From: Pandoraea anhela
GTDB lineage: Bacteria > Pseudomonadota > Gammaproteobacteria > Burkholderiales > Burkholderiaceae
Assembly (NCBI RefSeq): GCF_902459655.1
Contig: NZ_CABPSB010000024.1
Location: 1 to 64,000 of the forward strand
Reading direction: 5' to 3'
Length of the DNA stretch: 64,000 nucleotides
The notes under the pieces were generated by a model. That model saw only the letters and a program-made list of their open reading frames with translations. It searched no databases and was not told where the DNA came from. The position numbers and the translations under genes were made by a program. Each line of letters starts with the position of its first letter. Positions within the stretch are counted from its first letter, which is position 1. Shown in pieces: positions 18,216 to 27,473 of the stretch.

Positions 18216-18356
18216 TATTTCTCCATTCGAATGGACGGGAGACGTCGGTGTGTTGAATGCGAATCAACGCGGCTCGGAGAATGTCTTGTTTCTGGCGGTT
18301 CAGAGGGGCGTCTGCCGGGGATGTCCGCCCGCCGATGTCGCGGTGGGGCCGGGGAG

Positions 18357-18385
18357 TTGCGGGCTTTGGTGAAATGCGCTATAGT
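18357..18385 (+). promoter_or_regulatory. Sigma-70 promoter of the tRNA genes
   Basis: TTGCGG (18357-18362) and TATAGT (18380-18385) are separated by exactly 17 bases, ending 15 bases before the first tRNA. Confidence 0.8.
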
Positions 18386-18400
18386 CACGCCTCTTCGCGC

Positions 18401-18476
18401 GGGGGTATAGCTCAGCTGGGAGAGTGCTTGCATGGCATGCAAGAGGTCAGCGGTTCGATCCCGCTTACCTCCACCA
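18401..18476 (+). tRNA. tRNA-Ala (GGC)
   Basis: A 76-base cloverleaf with encoded CCA. Acceptor GGGGGTA pairs with TACCTCC (one G-U). The anticodon stem CTTGC/GCAAG encloses the loop ATGGCAT, giving anticodon GGC. The T-loop GTTCGATCC is canonical. Confidence 0.97.
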
Positions 18477-18493
18477 AACGAATGACGATTTTT

Positions 18494-18569
18494 GTCCCCT
18501 TCGTCTAGAGGCCTAGGACATCACCCTTTCACGGTGAGTACAGGGGTTCGAATCCCCTAGGGGACGCCA
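18494..18569 (+). tRNA. tRNA-Glu (TTC)
   Basis: A 76-base cloverleaf. Acceptor GTCCCCT pairs with AGGGGAC, followed by GCCA. The anticodon stem TCACC/GGTGA encloses CTTTCAC, giving anticodon TTC. It lies 17 bases after tRNA-Ala, probably the same transcript. Confidence 0.97.
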
Positions 18570-18645
18570 TCCAACGGCAGCGGTGTGATCAACGACACAT
18601 CGAAGCCGGCCGGCGTCAGATTCGGCAACGTACGACAAAGCATGA

Positions 18646-18680
18646 AAAAAGCCGGATGTCTTCCCGACATCCGGCTTTTT
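18646..18680 (+). terminator. Strong rho-independent terminator of the tRNA operon
   Basis: Perfect 15-base arms AAAAAGCCGGATGTC (18646-18660) and GACATCCGGCTTTTT (18666-18680) with a 5-base loop and terminal T-run. The A-run makes it able to work in both directions. Confidence 0.92.
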
Positions 18681-18694
18681 GCTATGGAGCGCCA

Positions 18695-18919
18695 ATGAGC
18701 AAACCCGCCCTTACCCTCAAGTTCAAGTGCACCAGGTGCGCCAAACCCGTCACGCTGTACTTGCAAAAGACCACCGCCTGCTCGCATATCACGCCTTATC
18801 AGGGCTGGTGCAAGTGCGGCCAGTTGATGCGTCATGCGACGGGCGACAAGGACGCCGTTGCGTCGTTCGTCGATTCGATGGATCCGCTCTGGTCGCATCA
18901 CCATCACCACCACCATTGA
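18695..18919 (+). CDS. Small Cys-rich protein with a natural seven-histidine tail
   Basis: A 74-residue protein. It has CTRCAK (about 11-16), a lone Cys near 29, and CKCG (about 39-42), a spacing that suggests a small zinc-ribbon or other metal knot. The C-terminus is DPLWSHHHHHHH, seven consecutive His encoded by mixed CAT and CAC codons, so it is not a simple codon repeat. There is no signal peptide. GGAG sits five bases ahead of the ATG, and the gene starts only 14 bases after the tRNA terminator. A role in nickel, cobalt or zinc handling is possible. I do not recognise the family. Confidence 0.75.
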   Translation: MSKPALTLKFKCTRCAKPVTLYLQKTTACSHITPYQGWCKCGQLMRHATGDKDAVASFVDSMDPLWSHHHHHHH

Positions 18920-19047
18920 GCCACGCGGGTGAGCGCCGCACACCGGGCCCCGGGCGGGACGCGACACTCGATTTGATCGATTCGCTTCGACTTGGCCTTA
19001 TACATCTGACTCACGTCCGACTCGCCCGGCTGCCCTGAGTTGGCCGA

Positions 19048-20187
19048 TCAGCCGGCTTTCGCGCGTCCGCCCATCCACGCGAGACGCTGCCGAAGGTACG
19101 CCTGCGCCGGCGCTTCCCACACGCGGAAGACGACCCGGGCGAGCGAGAACACCACAATCAGATACGCCGCCAGAAACCACGGGCTCGTTGCCGCTGTCGC
19201 GCTGGACATGCCCAGCCGTTGCAGCACGATCACCGTCGTGAGTTGCAGCGGGAAGTGGGTGAGATAGCTGGCGTAGGTGGTATTGCCGAGATCGGCGATG
19301 GGCACCGCCAGCCGCTCGGGAATCCACGGCTCGATGGCATGCAGCAACACGATCGAGACCGGTGCGATCACGGTCGCCGCCAGGTACTTCGTGCCGCCGA
19401 AGACCGCGCACACCGCGAACAATCCCGCATACGCCGCGCAGCACAGCAGCACCGTCGTGCGGCGGTGCGACTCGATCGCGTCGCGCCACCGTTCGTAGAA
19501 CAGATGTACCGCGCCGCCCATGAAGAAGTAGAAGGCGCAGAACACGATGTTCGATTCGCTGCCCTTGATGTGCTGATGGATCAGCAGGCCGCCGGCCGCT
19601 GCCGACAGACACATGATCAGCAGCGTCCACACCAGTCCGATGCGCAAATACCGCGCGAGCAGGAAGAACGCAACGTAGATCACGATTTCCGTCGACACGC
19701 TCCATACCGGTCCGTTGAACGAATCGGTGTAGGGCGTGAGCCAGCCGGACGCGAAGATCACGTTGACGAAAAAGTCGTACGGCGTGTTGTACGGATAGAC
19801 GAAGAACGCCGCGTTGTGGCGCACGTAATACGCCTGCAACAATGCCACGGCGATCAGCGTGACGATATGCAACGGATACAGCCGTGAGAAGCGATTCAGG
19901 AAGAACAGACCGCCGCAGACCTTGCGCGCCACGATCTTCGACAGATAGCGATTGAAGAAGATGAAGCCCGAGATCGTCCAGAAGACATTGACCCCGAGCC
20001 AGCCGAAATCGTAGAACGGTTGCAGCAGCCCGTAGAGCGGTTGCGCGGCGCGCACGACGTCGATGGAGGCCGTGTCGGCCCGGAAGAAGAAATGCTGGTA
20101 ATGCCAGATGAGCACTGCGAATGCGCTGAAAAATCGCAGAATCTCGATGCCGACCATGCGGCCTTTGGCGCTGCCCGTACTGCCCAT
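19048..20187 (-). CDS. Acyltransferase 3 family O-acyltransferase
   Basis: A 379-residue polytopic inner-membrane protein of the OafA/acyltransferase 3 family, which transfers acetyl or other acyl groups onto sugars of surface polysaccharides. The N-terminus has GIEILRFFSAFAVLIWHYQH with the conserved active-site His, then GVNVFWTISGFIFF and NRFSRLYPLH with the conserved Arg. About ten hydrophobic segments follow. It is the last gene of a leftward set after the DUF6492-like gene (47-base gap), so it most likely decorates the repeat unit made by this exopolysaccharide locus. Confidence 0.92.
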   Translation of the reverse strand: MGSTGSAKGRMVGIEILRFFSAFAVLIWHYQHFFFRADTASIDVVRAAQPLYGLLQPFYDFGWLGVNVFWTISGFIFFNRYLSKIVARKVCGGLFFLNRFSRLYPLHIVTLIAVALLQAYYVRHNAAFFVYPYNTPYDFFVNVIFASGWLTPYTDSFNGPVWSVSTEIVIYVAFFLLARYLRIGLVWTLLIMCLSAAAGGLLIHQHIKGSESNIVFCAFYFFMGGAVHLFYERWRDAIESHRRTTVLLCCAAYAGLFAVCAVFGGTKYLAATVIAPVSIVLLHAIEPWIPERLAVPIADLGNTTYASYLTHFPLQLTTVIVLQRLGMSSATAATSPWFLAAYLIVVFSLARVVFRVWEAPAQAYLRQRLAWMGGRAKAG

Positions 20188-20234
20188 CGAATCGGGTCCT
20201 GTTGGTTCGGTTGTGCGGCGCGTTGCACGCGGCT

Positions 20235-21224
20235 TTACTTGATGCCCGCGCCGTTGCCCAGCAGCTTCTTCATCGTCTTGAGCCCCTTGCGCACGAGCGC
20301 CGAATACAACTCCGCGCCCTTGAGCGCCGGATCGACGTGCCGCTCATACGGCTGGATCTCGATCGGGAAGTACGGAGACAGCTTCGCCACGACCTGATCG
20401 AGCGGAATCTTCGTGTTGCTCTGGACCACGGCGAAGAGCCCGTCGCTCTGCGGTGCGAAGTAGTGCGCGGCGTCCCACTCCTGCATTTTGTCGGCGAACC
20501 ACACGCTTTCGTCGGCATGCAGCGTGCGTTGCGGCGGCACCGCCTGCGTATGGTACTTGTCGAGCAGCCCGGCGCGCTCGGCGTTGAGCCAGTACAGCGT
20601 GTATTCCGTCCAGTCGATGGCGTAGTTCGCGAGCAGCACGCGCTTCCACTCGGTGCCGTTCACGGCTTCGAGCCGCTCCTGCAACGACAGGCACAGCGAG
20701 CGCGACAGCGTCGCGGGCGTCCACCATACCCCGTCACGGTCCAGATGCGGATCGACGTCGAGCAGCTTGGCCGACGCTTCCCAGTAATACGGCTCGACGC
20801 TGCGCCCTTTGAGGTGCGTGATTGCCCGGCCGTCCACGATCAGCGAGTGGTAATCGAAAGCGTGCGTGGCGAAGCAATCCGGATCGAAGATCAGGAAATA
20901 CTCGGTCTCGATCCACTCCGGGGCGTTGATCTTGATGATCTGCTGGCGATGCCAGTTACGAATCTGGTGCCGCTGCGAGAACTCGTTGAACGCGCCCATG
21001 TACAGCGATTCGTCGATCACTTCGATGGGGAAGTCGGCCCATGCCTTGGCGTAGCCGCGCACTTGTTCGACCTCGTCATGCGGCACGATGATCACGAAGC
21101 GGTGAAACAGGTCCGGTGTCGTGAAGTGGCGCAACGAGGAAAACAGAATGTCACAACGCCCGATGTTGTCGGCGTAGTGCCTTCCTCGGGTCTTGATCGG
21201 CAGGATCGCGCTGATTTGTTGCAT
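20235..21224 (-). CDS. DUF6492-like putative glycosyltransferase
   Basis: A 329-residue soluble protein without signal peptide. The N-terminal half looks like a GT-A fold: SAILPIKTRGRHYADN start, then FVIIVPHDEV and an acidic metal-site candidate YFLIFDPDCF near 110-119. The family resembles DUF6492 proteins found in polysaccharide loci; glycosyltransferase activity is inferred. It starts 18 bases after the stop of the Wzc-like gene and precedes the acyltransferase gene, so the three form a leftward operon. With the WecG/TagA-type enzyme at 31762 it is one of few possible glycosyltransferases in the locus. Confidence 0.75.
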   Translation of the reverse strand: MQQISAILPIKTRGRHYADNIGRCDILFSSLRHFTTPDLFHRFVIIVPHDEVEQVRGYAKAWADFPIEVIDESLYMGAFNEFSQRHQIRNWHRQQIIKINAPEWIETEYFLIFDPDCFATHAFDYHSLIVDGRAITHLKGRSVEPYYWEASAKLLDVDPHLDRDGVWWTPATLSRSLCLSLQERLEAVNGTEWKRVLLANYAIDWTEYTLYWLNAERAGLLDKYHTQAVPPQRTLHADESVWFADKMQEWDAAHYFAPQSDGLFAVVQSNTKIPLDQVVAKLSPYFPIEIQPYERHVDPALKGAELYSALVRKGLKTMKKLLGNGAGIK

Positions 21225-21242
21225 GATGGTCTGAACCGACGG

Positions 21243-23432
21243 CTAGAAGAACCGGTAGATGAAGCTCGGAATGTATCCGCGACGATGCGTGAGCGCTACG
21301 CCGATCAGTCGTCCGCCCGCGTCTTCGACTTGGGCCTTGAGGCCGGCGATGACCGGCTTGCGCGTCGCTTCGGCGCGCACCACGAGCACCGTGGCGTCGG
21401 CCAGCGACGCGTTCTCGATGCCGCTAAACGACTGGCTCGACGGCGGGGCGTGCACGACGATGTAGTCGTGCGATTCGCGCAACGCGTCGAACAGACGCGT
21501 GACCTGCTGCCACGACGACGGGATCGTACCGCTGCGCGGGTGCGCCACGACGATGTTGTGACGCTCGACCCGCATGAACGTGAGGTCGGCGAGGACTTGA
21601 GACGTCCCGGATTCGCCGGAGACGGTTTCCTCGGCGCTCGTCGAGCCGCTTCCTCCTCCTCCTCCTCCGTTCGACGGCCATTCCAGCAGCCCCTGCGCGT
21701 TCGGCTTGCCATAGATCGGCGAGTCCGGCGTCGAGGCGATATCCAGGATCAGAATCGGTTTGCCCGAGCGGTGCTCCAACTCGCTCGTCAGCCCCTGAAT
21801 GACGGAGGACTGCCCGTCGTTCCTGCCCGTCGACAAGACCATGACGACCTTGGCGTGCGCATCGGTGCTGCTGTTGATCGCGGCGATCATCCGACCGTAA
21901 GCCAGATGGGCGGGGCGTGCATAGGCCGGCTCGGCGCCCGCCGCTCCCCCGGCGCCTGCCGTCGCCGCCGCACCGCGCCGGTCGCCGCCCAGCAGCACGG
22001 GGGCGTTCACCACCGGCAACAGCAGGGCACGCTCGACTTGCTCGGGGCTCAGGAAGGTCTCGCGCAGGCTCGACAGGATCAGCACCGTCAACGCGGAGAG
22101 TAGCAAGCCGGCTGCAATCGACGCGGCGATCAGCAGGCTGGCCGACACGCTGCGTTGCGACGGCGGGAAGGGCGCCTGAATCACACGCACGTTGGTGCCG
22201 TTGATCTGGCTGACCTGACCCTGCTGCACGCGGGCGAGTTCGACCTGACGCGAGCGCTCTTTGAAGCTGTCGGCCAGAATGTCGCGCCGCGCCTGCAACT
22301 GGCTCAACTGGCTCGAAACATCGCTCATGCCTTGGAGTTTGTTGCGCGTTTCCTTGATCTGCGCGTCGAGTTCGGCCTGCTGCGCAAGGCCGCCGGCAAT
22401 GCTCGCGTTAAGCACCGCAAGACGCTCCTGCACCACGTCGTAGTAACTGTTATGACCGAGACGCGTTGCGGTCATCATCTCCTGACGCTGCTTCGCGATG
22501 TTCGCGCGCATGTCGGCGATCTGCTTGTCGAGTTGCACGACGAACGGGGAGGTCGCCATGTAGCGCGACGCGAAGTCCGCACGCTTGTTCTCGAGTTCGC
22601 TCAGCGAGCCTTGCAGGGCGTTGATCGCGCGACTGGTCTCGGAGTCGTCGGTATAGATCGGAATCGTCGAGCGTACGTCCTTCGTCGAAGCTTGCAGCGA
22701 CTTCAGTTCGCTGCGGTCTTGCGCGAGCTTGGCATCGGTCTCCAGCTTGCGCTGCACGAGTTGCGATTCGAGCAGCACGGCACGCGACGTCTGATCGTCG
22801 ATCTTCACGATGCCGTGCTTCTTCTGGAACGCTAGCAGATCCGCGTCGGCCTTGTCGAGTTGCTTGCCGACGTCGTCGCGCTGACTGACCAGCAGATTCA
22901 CGCGACCGGACGTGAAGATCGATGCGCGCTGACGGAAATATTTGTCGAGCAGACGCGCGAGGGCATCGGCTGCCGCCTTCGGATCGGTATCCGAATACGT
23001 GAGCGTGATGGTGTTCGCGAGGTCGTTTTGCTCAATGTGCAGACGCTTCTCGAAATTCTGCAATTCGCGGTCGATGTCGCTCGCCGTGGCGCTGGGGCCG
23101 AGTTTCGACAGGATGACGTCGCGATGCAGTTCCGGGCTCGACAGAATCTGCGCTTCCACACCGTTGAGCTGTCCCGGCGGCGGTTGCAGCGACACGCCGC
23201 CGTTCGGATTGTTCGTCTGATCGTAGTAGCCCGCGTTGAGCACCAGCAGCGTGGCCTGTGCGCGATACGGAATCGGCACGAACAGCGCGACGAGCACGCC
23301 CAGCGCCACGATGGCGAGGAACACCGTCGTGGCGATCTTGCGGTAGTAGAAAAGGGTGTTGAGATAGTCGCGGATCGTCACGTCGACGACCGCGGCGTGC
23401 CGGTCAGGCCTTGTTCTGGTCGTAATTGCCAT
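21243..23432 (-). CDS. Wzc/GumC-like chain-length protein with degenerate kinase domain
   Basis: A 729-residue polysaccharide co-polymerase. Wzz domain with TM1 near 33-53, a long periplasmic coiled region (about 180-400), and TM2 near 428-452. A C-terminal BY-kinase fold (about 520-729) follows. Its nucleotide site is ruined: the Walker A place reads STGRNDGQSS with Gln where Lys is needed, Walker A' reads LILDIAST, and Walker B reads YIVVHAPP without Asp. No C-terminal tyrosine cluster is present (ends FIYRFF). A poly-Gly linker lies near 590. It is divergent from wza and likely pairs with Wza in the export complex. Length control by tyrosine phosphorylation seems unlikely. Confidence 0.92.
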   Translation of the reverse strand: MAITTRTRPDRHAAVVDVTIRDYLNTLFYYRKIATTVFLAIVALGVLVALFVPIPYRAQATLLVLNAGYYDQTNNPNGGVSLQPPPGQLNGVEAQILSSPELHRDVILSKLGPSATASDIDRELQNFEKRLHIEQNDLANTITLTYSDTDPKAAADALARLLDKYFRQRASIFTSGRVNLLVSQRDDVGKQLDKADADLLAFQKKHGIVKIDDQTSRAVLLESQLVQRKLETDAKLAQDRSELKSLQASTKDVRSTIPIYTDDSETSRAINALQGSLSELENKRADFASRYMATSPFVVQLDKQIADMRANIAKQRQEMMTATRLGHNSYYDVVQERLAVLNASIAGGLAQQAELDAQIKETRNKLQGMSDVSSQLSQLQARRDILADSFKERSRQVELARVQQGQVSQINGTNVRVIQAPFPPSQRSVSASLLIAASIAAGLLLSALTVLILSSLRETFLSPEQVERALLLPVVNAPVLLGGDRRGAAATAGAGGAAGAEPAYARPAHLAYGRMIAAINSSTDAHAKVVMVLSTGRNDGQSSVIQGLTSELEHRSGKPILILDIASTPDSPIYGKPNAQGLLEWPSNGGGGGGSGSTSAEETVSGESGTSQVLADLTFMRVERHNIVVAHPRSGTIPSSWQQVTRLFDALRESHDYIVVHAPPSSQSFSGIENASLADATVLVVRAEATRKPVIAGLKAQVEDAGGRLIGVALTHRRGYIPSFIYRFF

Positions 23433-23637
23433 AGCGATGCAAGAAGCGGAAAGGTTGCCCGGCCACGATTGATGGTTTCAAGGCGCATATCTTACGCAAG
23501 AAAGTCCCCGGAAAGTCCCCCTGAATCCGCGATTATCCTAAATCCGACGCCGATTTATCGTGCTTGGCGAGACGACGGAAGTGCACTAGAGTACGGTCCA
23601 AACCGTGTAACCACCCCGGCCTCGTGCCATCTGTCCC

Positions 23638-24357
23638 ATGAACATGCTCCGCCCGGCCTGCGTACTGGCGCTGATGACGCTGACGGCCTGCACCCACACC
23701 TGGGTCGACACCAAATACCAGCAATCCGACCGCTTCGCGACATGGGTCGATTCGACGACGCCCGCACCGTATCGACTGTTGCCCGGCGACGACATCTCCG
23801 TCGTGCTGCCGTTCAACATCGAGCTCAACTACAAGGGCCGCGTTGCGCCTGACGGCACGGTCGCCATGCCGTTCGCCGGCAACCTCCCGGCGGCCGGCCA
23901 GACGCTCGCGCAGTTCGGTGAAACGGTCAACCGCGCCCTCGCGGCCAACCACATGACCGCGAACGCGATGGCCATGGTCGCGGTGACGCAGACCGCCGCG
24001 CACGTGTTCGTCGGCGGCGAAGTCGGCAAGCCCGGCGAACTCGCGCTCACGCCCGGCATGAGCGTGATGCAGGCGATCATCACCGCGCAGGGCCTGCTCG
24101 ACACCGCACGTACCGGCGAAATCGTGCTGATTCGCCGCAGCCCGGATGGTCGTCCGATGCTGCGCACGGTCGACGTCAAGGCGCTCACGCAACAAGGCGA
24201 TCCCGCGCAGGACATCGTGCTGCAATCGAACGACACTATCTTCGTGCCGAAGTCGTCGATTGCCGAAGTGGATCTGTGGGTCGACCAGTACATCAACAAG
24301 GCATTGCCGTTCAACAAGAACGTCAACTACGACATCAACGGCGCGCGCAGCTTCTGA
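23638..24357 (+). CDS. Wza-type polysaccharide export lipoprotein
   Basis: A 239-residue outer-membrane export protein with lipobox LTAC at about 15-18. The polysaccharide export domain is at about 40-125 (YRLLPGDDISVVLPFN, GRVAPDGTVAMPF) and a SLBB domain at about 125-205 (VFVGGEVGKPGELALTPGMS). It is shorter than E. coli Wza (379), the usual form for Burkholderiales with one SLBB domain. It is divergent from the Wzc-like gene and first of the rightward wza-wzy-GH44-wzx set. The start could also be the second ATG two codons later. Confidence 0.92.
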   Translation: MNMLRPACVLALMTLTACTHTWVDTKYQQSDRFATWVDSTTPAPYRLLPGDDISVVLPFNIELNYKGRVAPDGTVAMPFAGNLPAAGQTLAQFGETVNRALAANHMTANAMAMVAVTQTAAHVFVGGEVGKPGELALTPGMSVMQAIITAQGLLDTARTGEIVLIRRSPDGRPMLRTVDVKALTQQGDPAQDIVLQSNDTIFVPKSSIAEVDLWVDQYINKALPFNKNVNYDINGARSF

Positions 24358-24495
24358 TCGCTCGACGCCGGGTGTGGCGAGCCACTCGCGACACCCGGCG
24401 CCGTCCCCGGGATCGCACCACCGCCCGAACCGATTCGCTCAAGTCTAACCACCGAATTCAACCGCTTCGTGACAGCTGCGCAGCCACCCCTCGAA

Positions 24496-25821
24496 ATGGA
24501 AACCGCGCCGGGCAATGCGACCGGGGCGACGCACGGGACGCCGGAGATGCCGGTCCACGACGACCTGCCGGCCGTCTTTGCGGGCGGCCTGCCGCGCGCC
24601 TTCGTCGTCGGTTGCCTGGTGGTGGTGCTGCCGCTTTTCGGCCAGACCTTTCACTACATCGCGACGTTGTATCCGTTGTGGGCGCTCTCGAAGGCGTTCC
24701 CGATACTGACGCTGCCGCTGGTGCTGCGTCTGGGCAGTCAGCCGCGCTTTCCCATCACGCGGCAGGTATTGCTGAGTTTCGCGTGGCTGGTCATGGTGCC
24801 GAGCTTCGCCGCCGTCATCTATTTCAACGAAAGCTTTTTCACGAGTGTCACGGCACAGGTGAAGCTGCTGCCGATCCTGTATTTCTTTTCCTTTCTGGCG
24901 CTGCTCCTGATGCTCAAGCCCACGTTGCAGGAGCTTGGGCGCAGCTTCGTGATTTTGGGCGCGGTCATCGTCGGCGCGCTGATTCTGATGTGGCTGCTGG
25001 TGCCGGCCGACTGGTACAAGGAAACCTACGTCTTCGGTCAGGCGCCGTTCTTCACGAGCGACAGTCGCGGGCACCGTATCCGCATGTCGATGTACTTCCC
25101 GTTCATCCTGCTGTTTTTCTCCTATCGTCGAGCGTTCTTCGAGCGTAACGTGGGCTATCTCGTGAGTGTGCTCATCGGGCTGGCCGTGGCGCTGCTGATC
25201 GTGAAGTCCCGTGCGCTGGCCATCGGCATCATGGGGGTGCTGGTGATCAATACGTTCGTCTGGGCGCGTCCGCGCGCGCGCATCGGCCTGATGCTGGTTG
25301 CGCCGATCGTGCTTGTCGGCATTTTCTCGATGGGATACCTGGCGACGATTTTCAGCGCCAACGCCGAGACCGGCTTCGACACGCGTCGGATCTCGGCGCT
25401 GCTCGCGACGCGCTTTCTCGGCAACGACTCGCTGCGCTGGCTGTTCGGCGTGGGGACGATCAGTCCCGCGAGCGGCGACACGCTGACCACGTATTTCCAT
25501 CACTTCTTCTTCCTCGCCGACATCACGTGGCTGGGGATCGTGTTCGAGTACGGTCTGCTCGGCGCGCTCGTTATTTTGTGTTTTCAGTTGCGCGGCCTGT
25601 TTTTCTATCGGCGCCTGCGTGCGGAAGTCGAAGACGACTTCCTGGGCGCGCTGTACGACTATCTGGTCTTCGTGCTGCTGGTATCGTTTTTCTACCCGCC
25701 AACGCTCGCGCCAGGCGAAACGGCCGTCATTCTGGCGATCTTCGTCTACATCTGGCGCGCCGGCGGATTCGATCATCGTGCTGCCCCCCGGAGTCTCCAT
25801 GCGCGTATTGCCGCGCCGTAG
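24496..25821 (+). CDS. O-antigen polymerase/ligase-like (Wzy) membrane protein
   Basis: A 441-residue polytopic inner-membrane protein with about 12 hydrophobic segments and a larger loop around 300-345 (GFDTRRISALLATRFLGNDS), the layout of Wzy polymerases. There is little sequence signature, as usual for this group; the assignment rests on topology and place in the cluster. I chose ATG 24496, but GTG 24469 in the same frame is equally possible since neither has a good ribosome site. Its end overlaps the GH44-like gene by 23 bases. Confidence 0.78.
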   Translation: METAPGNATGATHGTPEMPVHDDLPAVFAGGLPRAFVVGCLVVVLPLFGQTFHYIATLYPLWALSKAFPILTLPLVLRLGSQPRFPITRQVLLSFAWLVMVPSFAAVIYFNESFFTSVTAQVKLLPILYFFSFLALLLMLKPTLQELGRSFVILGAVIVGALILMWLLVPADWYKETYVFGQAPFFTSDSRGHRIRMSMYFPFILLFFSYRRAFFERNVGYLVSVLIGLAVALLIVKSRALAIGIMGVLVINTFVWARPRARIGLMLVAPIVLVGIFSMGYLATIFSANAETGFDTRRISALLATRFLGNDSLRWLFGVGTISPASGDTLTTYFHHFFFLADITWLGIVFEYGLLGALVILCFQLRGLFFYRRLRAEVEDDFLGALYDYLVFVLLVSFFYPPTLAPGETAVILAIFVYIWRAGGFDHRAAPRSLHARIAAP

Positions 25822-27463
25822 TGCGTATTCCCGATGGATTCAACTCGTCGGCGCGGCCGTCTTGCTGTCGTCCGCCGCCTGTACCAAAGCCACGCCGGGC
25901 GGACCGCTCGCCGTGTCGATCGCCGTGGATGCGGCGGCCGATCGCCATCCGATCAATCCGTTGATCTACGGCATCAACTTCGGCACGACGGCAATGTTGC
26001 AGGACCTGCGCGCGCCGCTGAACCGCTCGGGCGGCAACAGCGCGTCGGCCTACAACTGGCGGCTCGACGCGCGTAATGCCGGTCGCGACTGGTACTACGA
26101 GAGCCTGCCCGTCAACCCGACCGACATCAACGATCAGTTCGGCGACCGTTTCGTTGCCCTGACGCAGGCCGCAGGCGCACAGCCGATCGTCACCATCTCC
26201 ATGCTCGGCCGGGTGGCGACGCTCTCGCGTTCGCGCGACCGGCTGGCGAGCTTCTCCATCGCCAAGTACGGCCCGCAGCAGAACTACGACGTGGACGGCA
26301 TGACGGACGCCGGCAACGGCATTCTGCGCGACGGCACGCCCGTAGTGAACGATCCGGACGATGCCACCGTGCCCGACGATCCCGCAAGCCAGCAGGCGCG
26401 CGTCACGGCGTTGGTGCAGCAGTTCGGACCGGCCCGCGCGGGCGGCGTGAAGTATTACGCGATGGATAACGAGCCGAGTCTGTGGCAGTTGATCCACAAC
26501 AACTCGCATCCGACGGGCGCACATGCCAGCGAAATCGCCGCAAAGGTGATTGCCTACTCCCGTGCAGTCAAGCGCGCCGATCCGGACGCCAAGGTGCTCG
26601 CGCCGGAAGAGTGGGGCTGGAACGGTTATCTGTACAGCGGCTTCGATCAGCAGTTTTCGATAACGCACGGCTACGCGCAGGCGCCGGACCGGCTGAAGGA
26701 AACCGGCGGCATGCCGTATATCCCGTGGTTGCTCACACAGTGGAAGCATGCCGGTCGTCCGGTCGACATCTTCAGTCTGCACTTCTATCCGCAGAGCAAA
26801 GAGTACGAAGAACCTGCGACCGGGAATTCGACGGCCATCGCGCTCATGCGCAACCGTTCCACGCGCAATCTGTGGGACCCGAATTACAAGGACCCGACGT
26901 GGATCAATAGCGTGGTTGCGCTGATTCCGATGATGCGTCAGTGGGTGGATACGTATTACTACCCCGGCACGCCCATCGCGCTCACCGAATACAACTGGGG
27001 TGCGGACACTCGCATGAACGGGGCGACGGCGCAGGCCGACATTCTCGGCATCTTCGGGCGCGAACGGCTGGACATGGCGACGCGCTGGGGCACGCTCGAC
27101 CCGTCGATGCCCGTCTACAAGGCGATCAAGCTGTATCGCAATTACGACGACAAAGGCGGCGAGTTCGGCTCGATCAGCGTGTCCGCCACCGTGCCCGATC
27201 CGGATACCGTGTCGGCATTCGCGGCGTTGCGCGAAACGGACGGCGCGATGACCGTGGTCGTCATCAACAAGCAACTCGATCGCGCGGCGCAGGCCACGGT
27301 CTCGCTTGCCAATTTTGCGGCGACGGGCATGAGCGAAGTCTGGCAACTGGCGGATAACAAGCTCGCGCGCGCGCCGGATGTCCCGGTGTCCGGCGGCGAA
27401 CTGCAAGTCGAACTGCCGCCGCAGAGCATCAAGCTTTTCGTGTTGCGCAAGCCGGCCAACTGA
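25799..27463 (+). CDS. Secreted glycoside hydrolase, GH44-like
   Basis: A 554-residue exported enzyme. The N-terminus (about 1-30) is a signal peptide ending in SSAAC, so it may be a lipoprotein, though Ser at -3 is not ideal. The catalytic domain resembles GH44: INPLIYGINFG, the acid/base Glu in AMDNEPSLW, and the nucleophile Glu in IALTEYNWG, followed by a beta-sandwich. GH44 enzymes cut beta-1,4-glucans such as cellulose and xyloglucan. ATG 25799 has CGGAG six bases upstream and overlaps the end of wzy. In a polysaccharide locus it probably trims the polymer made here, which hints at a beta-glucan-like backbone. Confidence 0.88.
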   Translation: MRVLPRRSAYSRWIQLVGAAVLLSSAACTKATPGGPLAVSIAVDAAADRHPINPLIYGINFGTTAMLQDLRAPLNRSGGNSASAYNWRLDARNAGRDWYYESLPVNPTDINDQFGDRFVALTQAAGAQPIVTISMLGRVATLSRSRDRLASFSIAKYGPQQNYDVDGMTDAGNGILRDGTPVVNDPDDATVPDDPASQQARVTALVQQFGPARAGGVKYYAMDNEPSLWQLIHNNSHPTGAHASEIAAKVIAYSRAVKRADPDAKVLAPEEWGWNGYLYSGFDQQFSITHGYAQAPDRLKETGGMPYIPWLLTQWKHAGRPVDIFSLHFYPQSKEYEEPATGNSTAIALMRNRSTRNLWDPNYKDPTWINSVVALIPMMRQWVDTYYYPGTPIALTEYNWGADTRMNGATAQADILGIFGRERLDMATRWGTLDPSMPVYKAIKLYRNYDDKGGEFGSISVSATVPDPDTVSAFAALRETDGAMTVVVINKQLDRAAQATVSLANFAATGMSEVWQLADNKLARAPDVPVSGGELQVELPPQSIKLFVLRKPAN

Positions 27464-27473
27464 GATCAGCGAG

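Noticed and set aside
18160-18372. A 70-codon frame ahead of the tRNA genes
   Set aside because: No ribosome site, and it ends inside the tRNA promoter region; composition looks random.
20202-22103. A 633-codon rightward frame opposite the DUF6492-like and Wzc-like genes
   Set aside because: Arg/His-rich shadow of two real genes.
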